Source: Rhodoferax sp. UBA6134
GTDB lineage: Bacteria; Pseudomonadota; Gammaproteobacteria; Burkholderiales; Burkholderiaceae_C
DNA: 8,240 nt
Assembly: GCA_002422455.1 (NCBI GenBank)
Contig: DIVK01000102.1
Span: 5,352-13,591 of the forward strand
Direction: 5' to 3'
Shown here piece by piece: positions 1 through 6,221 of this stretch (position 1 is the stretch's first letter; each line of letters starts with the position of its first letter). The notes below the pieces were generated by a model, which was not told where the DNA came from, did not search any database, and was given only the letters and a program-made list of their open reading frames with translations. Both the position numbers and the translations under genes were made by a program.

Positions 1-521
1 TTCAGGCGTGCCGCGGTCACCGGGTCCACCCGCGCCAGCGCGGCGTGCAGGGCGGGCCAGCCTTGCTGGCGGGCCTCTTCTTCCAGTTCGGCGCGAATGG
101 TCGGATCGGCCCTGGGCATGTCGTCCAGCCCCTGCTGTAGCGCTTTGAAGTAAAGCATGGTGCCACCCACCAGCAGGGGCAGGCGTCCGCGCGCGTGAAT
201 CTGGCCGATCAGGCGCGTGGCGTCCGCCACAAACCCGGCTGCGCTATAGGCTTGTAGCGGGTCGCAGATGTTGATCAGGTGGTGCGGCACGGCGGCCAGT
301 TCGGCCGCGCTGGGTTTGGCGGTGCCGATGTCCATGTCACGGTAAACCAGTGCCGAGTCGACGCTGATGATCTCCACTTCCTGCTGGCGGGCGATGGCCA
401 GGGCGACCGCGGTTTTGCCCGAGGCCGTTGGACCGGCCAGCGCCAGGTAGCGCAAGGGTGCGCGCGTCGGAGCGGCACCGGGCATTGTCGATCCGGGGGG
501 GCTGGAGGAGGAAGGATGCAT
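1..521 (-). CDS. miaA: tRNA dimethylallyltransferase, N-terminal part (cut by window edge)
   Basis: MiaA transfers a dimethylallyl group to N6 of adenosine 37 in tRNAs that read codons starting with U; it is a soluble cytoplasmic enzyme. Seen here: 173 codons from the start to the window edge. They include the P-loop GPTASGKT (residues 30-37), the family signature DSALVYRDMDIGTAKP (55-70) and LLVGGTMLYFKAL (116-128). The line-up with E. coli MiaA is close up to the HxxLxxVDPxxAAR segment at the cut. The C-terminal part lies outside the window. Start: ATG at 521 gives a Ser/Pro-rich lead of about 29 residues before the P-loop. A second in-frame ATG at 485 gives a lead of 17 residues, nearer the usual length. 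Neither has a clear Shine-Dalgarno, so the exact start is open. The gene is divergent from the sensor kinase gene. Identity is certain; only the start is not. Confidence 0.95.
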   Translation of the reverse strand, partial: MHPSSSSPPGSTMPGAAPTRAPLRYLALAGPTASGKTAVALAIARQQEVEIISVDSALVYRDMDIGTAKPSAAELAAVPHHLINICDPLQAYSAAGFVADATRLIGQIHARGRLPLLVGGTMLYFKALQQGLDDMPRADPTIRAELEEEARQQGWPALHAALARVDPVTAARL

Positions 522-540
522 TTTGGCGAGCGTATCAGAT

Positions 541-729
541 CAAGGTTCCGGTCCAGACGTTGACAATGTGCAGGTCCGAATTCGTCCGCGGGCACCGTTA
601 CCGGATTTTTACGCGGGCAATCCTTTACGAGTCATACCATGTCCTGTAAGATTTTTCCATCTCCATTTCACTTCATTGGATTTGCCATGACCGTTTCTGA
701 CCGCGTCGGTTTTTACTGAAACTTCCCGC
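541..729. other. Divergent intergenic region between miaA and the sensor kinase gene
   Basis: This gap must hold the start signals of both divergent genes. A consensus-like TTGACA lies at 560-565 on the plus strand, but no good -10 hexamer follows at 16-18 bases. A, T-rich stretches lie at about 603-685. A possible tiny ORF, ATG at 687 to TGA at 717-719 (10 codons plus stop), ends 10 bases before the kinase ATG. I see no strong inverted repeat or terminator. Confidence 0.4.
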
Positions 730-2172
730 ATGGAGACTCCTTCCAAGAGTGCATGCCACACACTCGAAGCCGGCTACCGGCTGCTGTTTGAGTGCAGTCC
801 CGTGCCGACATGGGTCTATGACGTCCAGACGCTCGGCATACTGGCCGTCAACGAAGCGGGACTCGCACACTACGGTTATAGCCGCGAGGACTTTGCTGGA
901 TTGACTTTGCCGGATCTGCATCCAGCGGATGAGGTGGCGCAATTGCAGGGGCTGCCTGGATTGCCGTTGGCGCAGCGCTCCCAACCCAGACTTTGGCAGC
1001 ACCGCCATCGCGATGGCGGTTTGATCGAGGTTGAGGTGACGACCGATGACTTTGAGTTTGAGGGTATTCACGCTCGCATGGTGCGGATCAGGGATCTGAC
1101 CGGGCAGCACCTGCGGGAGGAGCGGGAGGCCCTTGTTGCCGTGCTCAATACGACAACCGATGCCATCCTCAGCATGAATGCCGAGGGACAGATAAAAATG
1201 TTCAATCCGGGGGCAGAACGCATCTTTGGCTATGCCCAGGAGAGCTTGCGGGGGCAGAACATGGACGTGCTTTTGCCCGAGCGTTTCCGGGCGGCGCACG
1301 GGGCGCACCTGCACCGGTTCGGCCAGTCAGGGAACGTGGGGCGCATGATGGGACTGGGGCTGGTGAAGGGGCTTCGTTCAGATGGCCAGGAACTGGACCT
1401 GGAAGGCACCATCTCCCAGGTGCGCGTTCATCAGCAACAGGTGCTGATCGTTTGCTTTCGGGACGTTACCCAGCGCGTGCGCGCCGATGCTGAATTTGCA
1501 CAGTCACGGATACAACTCTCCGAGCTGACGCAAAGACTCATGACGCAGGAGAAGACGCTCATCCGGCGTCTGGCGCAAGCGCTGCACGATCAGTTGGGCC
1601 AGACGATGGCCGCCATCCGCATGGCGCATGAAACGATCATTACCCTGCAGGACAACAGGGTTGCGCCGGGCATAGAGCGGCTCCAGGCGCAAATGAGTAC
1701 GCTCATCGGTCAGGCCATCCGGCAGGTCAGGCAGGTGCTGATTGACTTGCGTCCGCCCTTGCTGGAGGAGCAGGGGCTCGTCGCGGCGCTCGACAATGAG
1801 TTGCGCAACCGTTCGTTGACGCAGCCCCAGGTTGATATCTCCATCAACGTGCCGCCTGAAGTTGAGCTTATGCGCTGGCCTACCGAGGTTGAATACGCCG
1901 CTTTCATGGTGGTGCGGGAGGCGGTTGAAAACGCCCTGCGTCACTCGGGGGCGTCCTGCGTGGCGGTACATCTCGCGGGTGCGGCCACGTCACTACAACT
2001 GGAAATTTCCGACAACGGCGTGGGAATTGCGACGCCCGTCCCGGCTCGAACCGGCCACCTTGGTATTCTCGGTATGCACGAGCGGGCGCAGGCGATTGGC
2101 GCCAGCGTCGCGGTCAATTCAGGGGATGGCTCGGGAACGCGCGTGAGCTTCAACTGGCAGTGCGCGCCATGA
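730..2172 (+). CDS. Soluble PAS-PAS sensor histidine kinase, HisKA_3 (NarL-type) family
   Basis: This 480-residue protein should sense a cytoplasmic signal, autophosphorylate and pass the phosphate to the regulator encoded next to it. Domains seen: PAS 1 (about 15-128), PAS 2 (about 130-250), a linker helix (250-275), a HisKA_3 dimerisation/phosphoacceptor domain with LAQALHDQLGQ (281-291; H286 is the phospho-His) and a HATPase_c domain. The last has an N-box EAVENALRHS (397-406), DNGVG (428-432) and GILGM (445-449). HDxxxQ is kept, the phosphatase motif of this family, so both kinase and phosphatase activity are plausible. There is no signal peptide or membrane segment. PAS 2 contains LPERFRAAHGAHLHRF, with H190 at the place of the FixL/DosP heme histidine; heme binding is only a possibility. 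ATG 730 is the first start codon in this open frame, but no Shine-Dalgarno precedes it. The gene ends in an ATGA overlap with the regulator. Confidence 0.95.
   Translation: METPSKSACHTLEAGYRLLFECSPVPTWVYDVQTLGILAVNEAGLAHYGYSREDFAGLTLPDLHPADEVAQLQGLPGLPLAQRSQPRLWQHRHRDGGLIEVEVTTDDFEFEGIHARMVRIRDLTGQHLREEREALVAVLNTTTDAILSMNAEGQIKMFNPGAERIFGYAQESLRGQNMDVLLPERFRAAHGAHLHRFGQSGNVGRMMGLGLVKGLRSDGQELDLEGTISQVRVHQQQVLIVCFRDVTQRVRADAEFAQSRIQLSELTQRLMTQEKTLIRRLAQALHDQLGQTMAAIRMAHETIITLQDNRVAPGIERLQAQMSTLIGQAIRQVRQVLIDLRPPLLEEQGLVAALDNELRNRSLTQPQVDISINVPPEVELMRWPTEVEYAAFMVVREAVENALRHSGASCVAVHLAGAATSLQLEISDNGVGIATPVPARTGHLGILGMHERAQAIGASVAVNSGDGSGTRVSFNWQCAP
1001..1020. repeat. 20-bp perfect palindrome inside the kinase gene
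   Basis: ACCGCCATCG is followed at once by its exact reverse complement. It lies in the PAS 1 coding region, over the codons for residues around HRHRDGG (91-97). It could form a hairpin in mRNA or be a binding site. It may equally be a by-product of the codons used for this common PAS motif. Confidence 0.6.
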
Positions 2173-2846
2173 CCCGGCTGTATCTGGTTGACGACCATCG
2201 GCTCATGCGGGAAGGCTTGCGTTCCCTGCTGGAGGCGAAGGGGCACACGGTGGTGGGCGAGTCGGCGGATCCCACCGAGGCGCTGGCTGACCTGCTGCGC
2301 CTGCGTCCCGAGGTGCTGCTGCTGGACCTCAATTTGGGGGGACACTCCGGTTTTGAATTGCTCGCGGGGTTGCAACGTCGTCGCCTGCCGACCCGCTGCG
2401 TCGTGCTGACCATGTCGGCGCAGCCGCGCCAGGTGGCGGAGGCGATGCGCATGGGGGCCAGTGCCTATGTACTCAAGGGCTCTGCGGGGAGCGATCTCAT
2501 GACCGCCATTGATGCGGCGGTTCACGGAAAAAAACACCTTGGCGCCGACGTGGCGGACCTTGCGCTGCAGGTCTTCACGCAGGCGAATGACGACGACCCC
2601 TTGAGTTTGCTGTCACCGCGGGAGCGGCAAATCATCATCATGGTGGTCAACGGGCAGTCCAGCGCCAAAATCGGCCTGGAACTGCATTTGTCGCCCAAGA
2701 CGGTCGCCACTTACCGTAGCCGGCTGATGGCCAAGCTGGGTGTGACCGACGTTGCCGGGCTGGTGCGCCTGGCGGTTCGCCACAAGTTGATCGACGCCGA
2801 TGACCAGGGGGGCAGGGGGCGTCGCGCTACCGATTTTCCGGGTTGA
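2169..2846 (+). CDS. Response regulator, NarL/FixJ family (REC + LuxR-type HTH)
   Basis: This 225-residue DNA-binding regulator is the evident partner of the kinase upstream. REC domain (about 3-118): acidic pair D8 and D9, phosphoacceptor D53 in LLLDLNLGG, T81 and K103 in YVLKG, so all key residues are present. A GerE/LuxR-type HTH lies at about 147-205 (LSPRERQIIIMVVNGQSSAKIG, then LSPKTVATYRSRLMAKLGV). A Gly/Arg-rich tail of about 15 residues follows. Start: ATG 2169 overlaps the kinase stop as ATGA, typical of translational coupling. A GTG at 2160 is in frame but would add only three residues, so it is less likely. Phosphorylation by the kinase should promote dimerisation and DNA binding. 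Its targets are unknown; the Crp/Fnr gene 129 bases downstream is an obvious candidate by analogy with FixJ-FixK. Confidence 0.96.
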   Translation: MTRLYLVDDHRLMREGLRSLLEAKGHTVVGESADPTEALADLLRLRPEVLLLDLNLGGHSGFELLAGLQRRRLPTRCVVLTMSAQPRQVAEAMRMGASAYVLKGSAGSDLMTAIDAAVHGKKHLGADVADLALQVFTQANDDDPLSLLSPRERQIIIMVVNGQSSAKIGLELHLSPKTVATYRSRLMAKLGVTDVAGLVRLAVRHKLIDADDQGGRGRRATDFPG

Positions 2847-2975
2847 CTGTCGATAGCTGCTGGCACGATGCATCGATATCTCCTTACAGACGGAACCTGA
2901 TGTGCCGCATAGAGTGGTTTACCGGCTTTGGCTTTTGCGTCTACCGGGCGCGGCTTGCGGCGGGGGAGTAACACC
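2847..2975 (+). other. Gap before the Crp/Fnr gene, with palindrome and possible leader ORF
   Basis: This 129-base gap holds a 10-bp palindrome CGATGCATCG (2866-2875) and no terminator-like hairpin with a T-run, so read-through from the regulator gene is possible. A 23-codon ORF (ATG 2900 to TAA 2969-2971, MCRIEWFTGFGFCVYRARLA then AGE) ends four bases before the Crp/Fnr ATG, and its last codons overlap that gene's Shine-Dalgarno. A TTGACT at 2843-2848 could be a -35 box, but the -10 region is poor. Confidence 0.35.
2962..2968 (+). promoter_or_regulatory. Ribosome binding site deciding the Crp/Fnr start
   Basis: GGGGGAG... (GGGGAG core) lies seven bases before ATG 2976. It supports this start over the in-frame TTG at 2928, whose extra residues (MAFASTGRGLRRGSNT) look non-conserved and which has no such site. 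Confidence 0.75.
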
Positions 2976-3734
2976 ATGATGAATGTTCAGGCCATATCGA
3001 GTGCAGTCCGTTGGCAACCTTCGTTCGATCGACCCGTGCTGAAGCTGGAGAGGGATGAGCGCTGGTCTGATTTCAGGGAGGTTTTGAGCCTGTTGCGCTT
3101 TGACGGCTATGCCGCCGAAATGAATGGCAACAGTTTTTTCAGACGCCGGCGCCTCAAGGCGGGTCAGTCAGCCCTGAGCATGGGGCAACCGTTTGATGGA
3201 CTTTATGTGGTGCGTCTCGGTGCCCTCAAGACGGCGGTGACGCACGTGGACGGTGCTGAGCACGTTCTTGCCTTCCCCATGAAAGGCGACCTGCTGGGTT
3301 TCGACGGTGTCTGTAAAAACAGGTACTTGAGCGAAGTGGTGGCCTTGACGGACTGCGACCTGATCAGGATCCCGTCTGCGGAGATGTTTTCACCGGGCCG
3401 GGGGTGCAATGATATCGAGCGCATGGCTTACTGGGCCATCAGCCGCGAGATCGTTCAGGAGCAAACAGCCTACGCCTTGTCCCATTCGGCCAAGGCCGAG
3501 GCTCGGGTGGCGCGTTTCCTGCGCATCCAGTCGGAACGATTTGCTGCCATGGGCTACTCGCCTACCTGCTTCACCTTGCCCATGACCCGGCGCGACATCG
3601 GCAATCACCTCAATGTCACGCTGGAGACTGTCAGCCGCGCCTTCTCGGCGCTGGACCAGCTTGGAATCATTGCGGTTGAGCGGCGTGAGATCAGGATTCT
3701 TTCGCCCGATGCGCTGCGCAAATTCGAGAATTAG
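2976..3734 (+). CDS. Crp/Fnr-family transcriptional regulator without N-terminal Fe-S cysteines
   Basis: This 252-residue protein has an N-terminal lead (1-50), a cyclic-nucleotide-binding-type beta-roll (about 52-140, with GLYVVRLGALKT and GDLLGFDG), a dimer helix (about 145-172) and a Crp-type winged HTH (about 172-245). The recognition helix reads MTRRDIGNHLNVTLETVSRA (203-222). Its E-x-x-S-R (E217, S220, R221) is the Fnr pattern, so a TTGAT-N4-ATCAA-like site is expected. Cysteines are only at 113, 127, 144 and 198. The N-terminal cysteine cluster that binds 4Fe-4S in Fnr is missing. The protein is therefore more like FixK or Dnr in this respect and may be controlled by its level, by another ligand or by another regulator. 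Its place after a kinase-regulator pair recalls FixL-FixJ-FixK. A 119-bp palindromic element starts right after its TAG stop. Confidence 0.93.
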   Translation: MMNVQAISSAVRWQPSFDRPVLKLERDERWSDFREVLSLLRFDGYAAEMNGNSFFRRRRLKAGQSALSMGQPFDGLYVVRLGALKTAVTHVDGAEHVLAFPMKGDLLGFDGVCKNRYLSEVVALTDCDLIRIPSAEMFSPGRGCNDIERMAYWAISREIVQEQTAYALSHSAKAEARVARFLRIQSERFAAMGYSPTCFTLPMTRRDIGNHLNVTLETVSRAFSALDQLGIIAVERREIRILSPDALRKFEN

Positions 3735-3853
3735 GACAATGCTGAATAAGTCCGTTCGCGTTGAGCTTGTCGAAACGCAGTCCTTGCAAATCAACAACTT
3801 GCAGAAGCCTTCGACAGGCTCAGGCCGAACGGAGAGACTTGTTCAGCAAAGCC
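3735..3853. mobile_element. 119-bp MITE-like palindromic element, copy 1
   Basis: The ends are inverted repeats: GACAATGCTGAATAAGTC at the left and, read on the minus strand, GGCTTTGCTGAACAAGTC at the right (14 of 18 match). Inside are further complementary arms, TTGAGCTTGTCGAA against TTCGACAGGCTCAG and CGTTCG against CGAACG. Nearly the whole element can thus fold into one long hairpin, with a loop around CTTGCAAATCAACAACTTGC. The ends resemble IS5-group ends as I remember them (GAATAAG and GACTTGTTC). It is flanked by TTAG on both sides (3731-3734 and 3854-3857), which fits a 4-bp YTAR target duplication. No ORF or transposase is present. The left TTAG contains the stop codon of the Crp/Fnr gene. 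A terminator or mRNA 3'-end role is possible; there is no T-run. Confidence 0.75.
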
Positions 3854-4354
3854 TTAGCGTTCATGGGGTTTGCTGCGGCGAGGTGACGCCCCGGCCCGGT
3901 CTGTTGCCGTGGCATTCAAGTCTGAAAGCACCCTTGAGTCCTGCGTAACAGGGTAATCCGGGAGGCATTGACGTGGTGGTGTAGCATCATGTTACGAATT
4001 AAGGATAGAACGCACAAACGTCCGAGCTTAAACTGCCACGGTGAGGGATAGGCGACTGGTCAATTCGTCCCTACACAGGCTCAGCGGAGGTCGATTGAAG
4101 AACAATGACGTGCCCCTGTCCCCGGCGCGTAAGCCCTTTTCCATCGCCGGCATTGGCGCCCCCGTTGGAGGGTTGGTGGCGCCGGCGCGGTTCTGGTTGC
4201 GTGCGCCGCTGCGTGGCCGCGTGTCGCAGGTTTTTTGTGCTTGTGCAGTATCCCGATCCCTGCCGGTTATCAGGCATGAAAATGGAGTTGCATTCCACGC
4301 AAGCCCGGTTTCAGATGCTCCTGGAGAGTGCAAAATCGTAGGGAAGGGGCTGTG
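3854..4354. other. 501-bp region with no recognised gene
   Basis: I recognise no RNA gene, riboswitch or known protein here. Possible signals: TTGACG (3968-3973), with TACGAA at 3993-3998 as a poor -10 after a long 19-base spacer, in a locally AT-richer stretch (3985-4030) that is the most promoter-like part of the gap. An ATTG-N5-CAAT inverted repeat lies at 4094-4106. From about 4110 to 4240 the DNA is very GC-rich with GGCGCC repeats. The right part overlaps the weak ORF described separately. Confidence 0.4.
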
Positions 4355-4355
4355 A
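4095..4355 (+). CDS. Doubtful hypothetical small ORF (86 aa) before the cyclase gene
   Basis: I do not recognise this protein. From TTG 4095 it reads MKNNDVPLSPARKPFSIAGI and then a Gly/Ala/Arg-rich stretch (about 20-50). Support: GGAGG at 4086-4090 lies four bases before the TTG; the middle codons are GC-rich in third position; its TGA (4353-4355) overlaps the cyclase ATG as TGATG, a usual sign of translational coupling. An upstream in-frame GTG at 4041 is possible too. Against: the TTG start, no known domain, an Arg-rich composition and open frames on the other strand, all common in non-coding GC-rich DNA. I hold it more likely not a gene. Confidence 0.25.
   Translation: MKNNDVPLSPARKPFSIAGIGAPVGGLVAPARFWLRAPLRGRVSQVFCACAVSRSLPVIRHENGVAFHASPVSDAPGECKIVGKGL
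4341..4349 (+). promoter_or_regulatory. Ribosome binding site of the diguanylate cyclase gene
   Basis: GGGAAGGGG lies five bases before ATG 4355. It decides for this ATG over the in-frame GTG codons at 4328 (upstream of the site) and 4352 (too close). Confidence 0.7.
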
Positions 4356-6202
4356 TGGGCTATCGTAAAAATCCGGTAAGTGCGGCGAGTTTGCTTCGAC
4401 TGGCGCAAGAGCGGTTTTTGGGCCATCAGGCAAATATCGGCACGGCCTTGACCCTGGCCGAGGCGCAGCAGCTATTTGAAGAGCTTGAAATCCATCAAAT
4501 TGAACTGGAATTGCAAAATGAGCATCTGAATGCTGCCAGAGCGCAACTTGAGGTGGCGCTGAATCAAAGCAGCGAACTGTATGACTTTGCACCTGTGGGC
4601 ATTCTTTCGCTCGATCAAATTGGCACCATCGTTAAATTGAACTTGGCAGGGGCTACGTTACTTGGCGGGGAGCGAGCCTGGCTGCTGGGCAGCAGATTCG
4701 GACTGTATGTGACTGATGCAGAACGCCCCGCGTTCGGTGCTTTGTTTGATCGGGCCATGACATCCGGTGACGTGCAGGACGGTGAAACATCTCTGGCCCA
4801 AGGGCCGCTTGCAACGCACGTGCAAATCAGGATTGCACCGTTGCCGCAAGCCATAGGGTGCCAGGTCGTCCTGGTGGATGCCACCGAGCGCAAACAAATC
4901 GAGGAAAGGCTGCGTCTGAGCGAGGAGCGCTGGAAGCTGGCACTGGATGCGGCGGGTGACGGCGTTTGGGACTGGAATGTGCAAACCGGTGAAGTGGTTT
5001 TTTCAAGGCGATTCGAACAACTCTTTGGGTTCTCTGAGAATGAATACGGGTGCCGCATCGAGGACTGGAGTTTGCGTACCCATCCCGATGACCGGTGGCG
5101 CATGATGACCGACCTGCAGGCGCAGCTCGGTGACGAGACGACCCGCTATTTCCATGAGCACCGGGGTCAATGCAAGGACGGCAGCTGGAAATGGGTGTTG
5201 TCTCGGGGCACGGTTGTCAGTCGCACGCCGGACGGCAAAGCCCTGCGGATGGTGGGAACGTCTGTCGATATCACGGGGCGCAAGCGAACGGAAGAGGCGT
5301 TGCTGGATGCCAGCCGATTTCAGCAGGCCGTGTTTGATTCCCTGATGGCTCACATCGCGATACTGGACCGCCACGGCACGATTCTTCAAACCAACGCGGC
5401 ATGGCGCAAGTATGTGGCCGATAGCGGGTACGCGGAGGCCCCCGGTTTTGTTGGCGACAACTACCTGGAAGTCTTCGATTGCATGACTGGAGGCGATCTG
5501 GAAACGGTCCTGGCCGCCTCGGCGGGCATCACGTCCGTGGTCTGCGGCGAGGTTCCTCATTTCCAGCTGCAGCATCCCTTTTTTGCACCGCTGGACAAGC
5601 GCTGGTTTCTCGTGAGAGTCACTCCGGTGCATGACGTCGCGGAACGCGTGGTGGTCAGCCACCAGGAAGTCACCCGGCTCAAGGAAGCCGAACTTGCCAA
5701 TTCCCGTCTTGCCAATACGGACGCTTTGACAGGCGCCCTGAGTCGACGCAATTTTCTGAATCTGGCCGAACAGGAGTTGGCCCGCTCCATGCGCTATGGA
5801 ATGCCCCTGATGGTGCTGATGCTGGATATGGATCATTTCAAACTCATCAATGACCGGTATGGGCACGCCGTTGGCGATGCGGTGCTTCAGGGGTTTGTCC
5901 TGACGGTGACGGCCGTTTTGAGAGAGTCCGACCTGGTTGGCCGCATCGGTGGCGAGGAGTTTGCGGTGCTGTTGCCCAACACCACGCGTGAAGGAGGTTG
6001 CGCGCTGGCGCAACGGATTATCGAAAGTGTGCGGGCCAACCCGATCGAGGTCAACGGTGAACGCATCGCCTTTACGGTTAGCATCGGGGTGGGGTGTCTG
6101 GTGGCCGAGACTTCTTTTTCTGCCCTGCTGGGCCTGGCGGATGCAGCGCTGTACCGGGCAAAAAATGGCGGACGCAACCGTCTTGAAGTGGGGTCGGCAT
6201 AG
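4355..6202 (+). CDS. Multi-PAS diguanylate cyclase (PAS-PAS-PAS-GGDEF)
   Basis: This 615-residue soluble enzyme should make c-di-GMP from two GTP. Order seen: an N-terminal helical region with a coiled-coil-like part IHQIELELQNEHLNAARAQL (46-65); PAS 1 (about 74-178); PAS 2 of the PAS_3 type (about 190-310, with WDWN at 205-208, HPDDR at 243-247 and a PAC end VGTSVDITGRK); PAS 3 (about 320-441, with NYLEVFD at 369-375); and the GGDEF domain (about 450-612). The domain has DMDHFKLINDRYGHAVGD (491-508; metal-binding D491) and the active-site GGEEF (532-536). RESD (523-526) sits five residues before GGEEF: an intact RxxD I-site, so product inhibition is likely. There is no EAL domain and no membrane segment. 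The signals seen by the PAS domains are unknown. It lies 19 bases before ftsH and is probably co-transcribed. The first 200 codons look less GC-rich than the neighbours. Confidence 0.95.
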   Translation: MGYRKNPVSAASLLRLAQERFLGHQANIGTALTLAEAQQLFEELEIHQIELELQNEHLNAARAQLEVALNQSSELYDFAPVGILSLDQIGTIVKLNLAGATLLGGERAWLLGSRFGLYVTDAERPAFGALFDRAMTSGDVQDGETSLAQGPLATHVQIRIAPLPQAIGCQVVLVDATERKQIEERLRLSEERWKLALDAAGDGVWDWNVQTGEVVFSRRFEQLFGFSENEYGCRIEDWSLRTHPDDRWRMMTDLQAQLGDETTRYFHEHRGQCKDGSWKWVLSRGTVVSRTPDGKALRMVGTSVDITGRKRTEEALLDASRFQQAVFDSLMAHIAILDRHGTILQTNAAWRKYVADSGYAEAPGFVGDNYLEVFDCMTGGDLETVLAASAGITSVVCGEVPHFQLQHPFFAPLDKRWFLVRVTPVHDVAERVVVSHQEVTRLKEAELANSRLANTDALTGALSRRNFLNLAEQELARSMRYGMPLMVLMLDMDHFKLINDRYGHAVGDAVLQGFVLTVTAVLRESDLVGRIGGEEFAVLLPNTTREGGCALAQRIIESVRANPIEVNGERIAFTVSIGVGCLVAETSFSALLGLADAALYRAKNGGRNRLEVGSA

Positions 6203-6210
6203 CCCGCCCG

Positions 6211-6216
6211 AAGAGG
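6211..6216 (+). promoter_or_regulatory. Ribosome binding site supporting the TTG start of ftsH
   Basis: AAGAGG lies five bases before TTG 6222. There is no ATG nearby in this frame; the next Met codon is within the periplasmic part, after the first membrane helix, so TTG is the fitting start. Confidence 0.7.
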
Positions 6217-6221
6217 ACGAA

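Noticed and set aside
1831..1848. GTTGAT-N6-ATCAAC inverted repeat
   Set aside because: The spacer is six, not four, bases as in Fnr/FixK boxes, and it lies well inside the kinase gene.
3854..4354. Possible c-di-GMP riboswitch before the cyclase gene
   Set aside because: I could not find the conserved GEMM-type core or its paired stems in this gap.
4028..4426. Minus-strand frames opposite the gap before the cyclase gene
   Set aside because: No recognisable family, no ribosome site that stands out, and one overlaps the start of the cyclase gene.
4485..4498. TTGAAATCCATCAA, 9 of 10 bases of an Fnr-type box
   Set aside because: It lies 130 bases inside the cyclase gene, in codons for the coiled-coil part (ELEIHQ), so a binding role is unlikely and chance is a good explanation.
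5937..6221. Long N-terminal extension of FtsH
   Set aside because: It overlaps the conserved GGDEF coding region in another frame, is Cys/Arg/Trp-rich and resembles no FtsH; TTG 6222 with its ribosome site fits the family.
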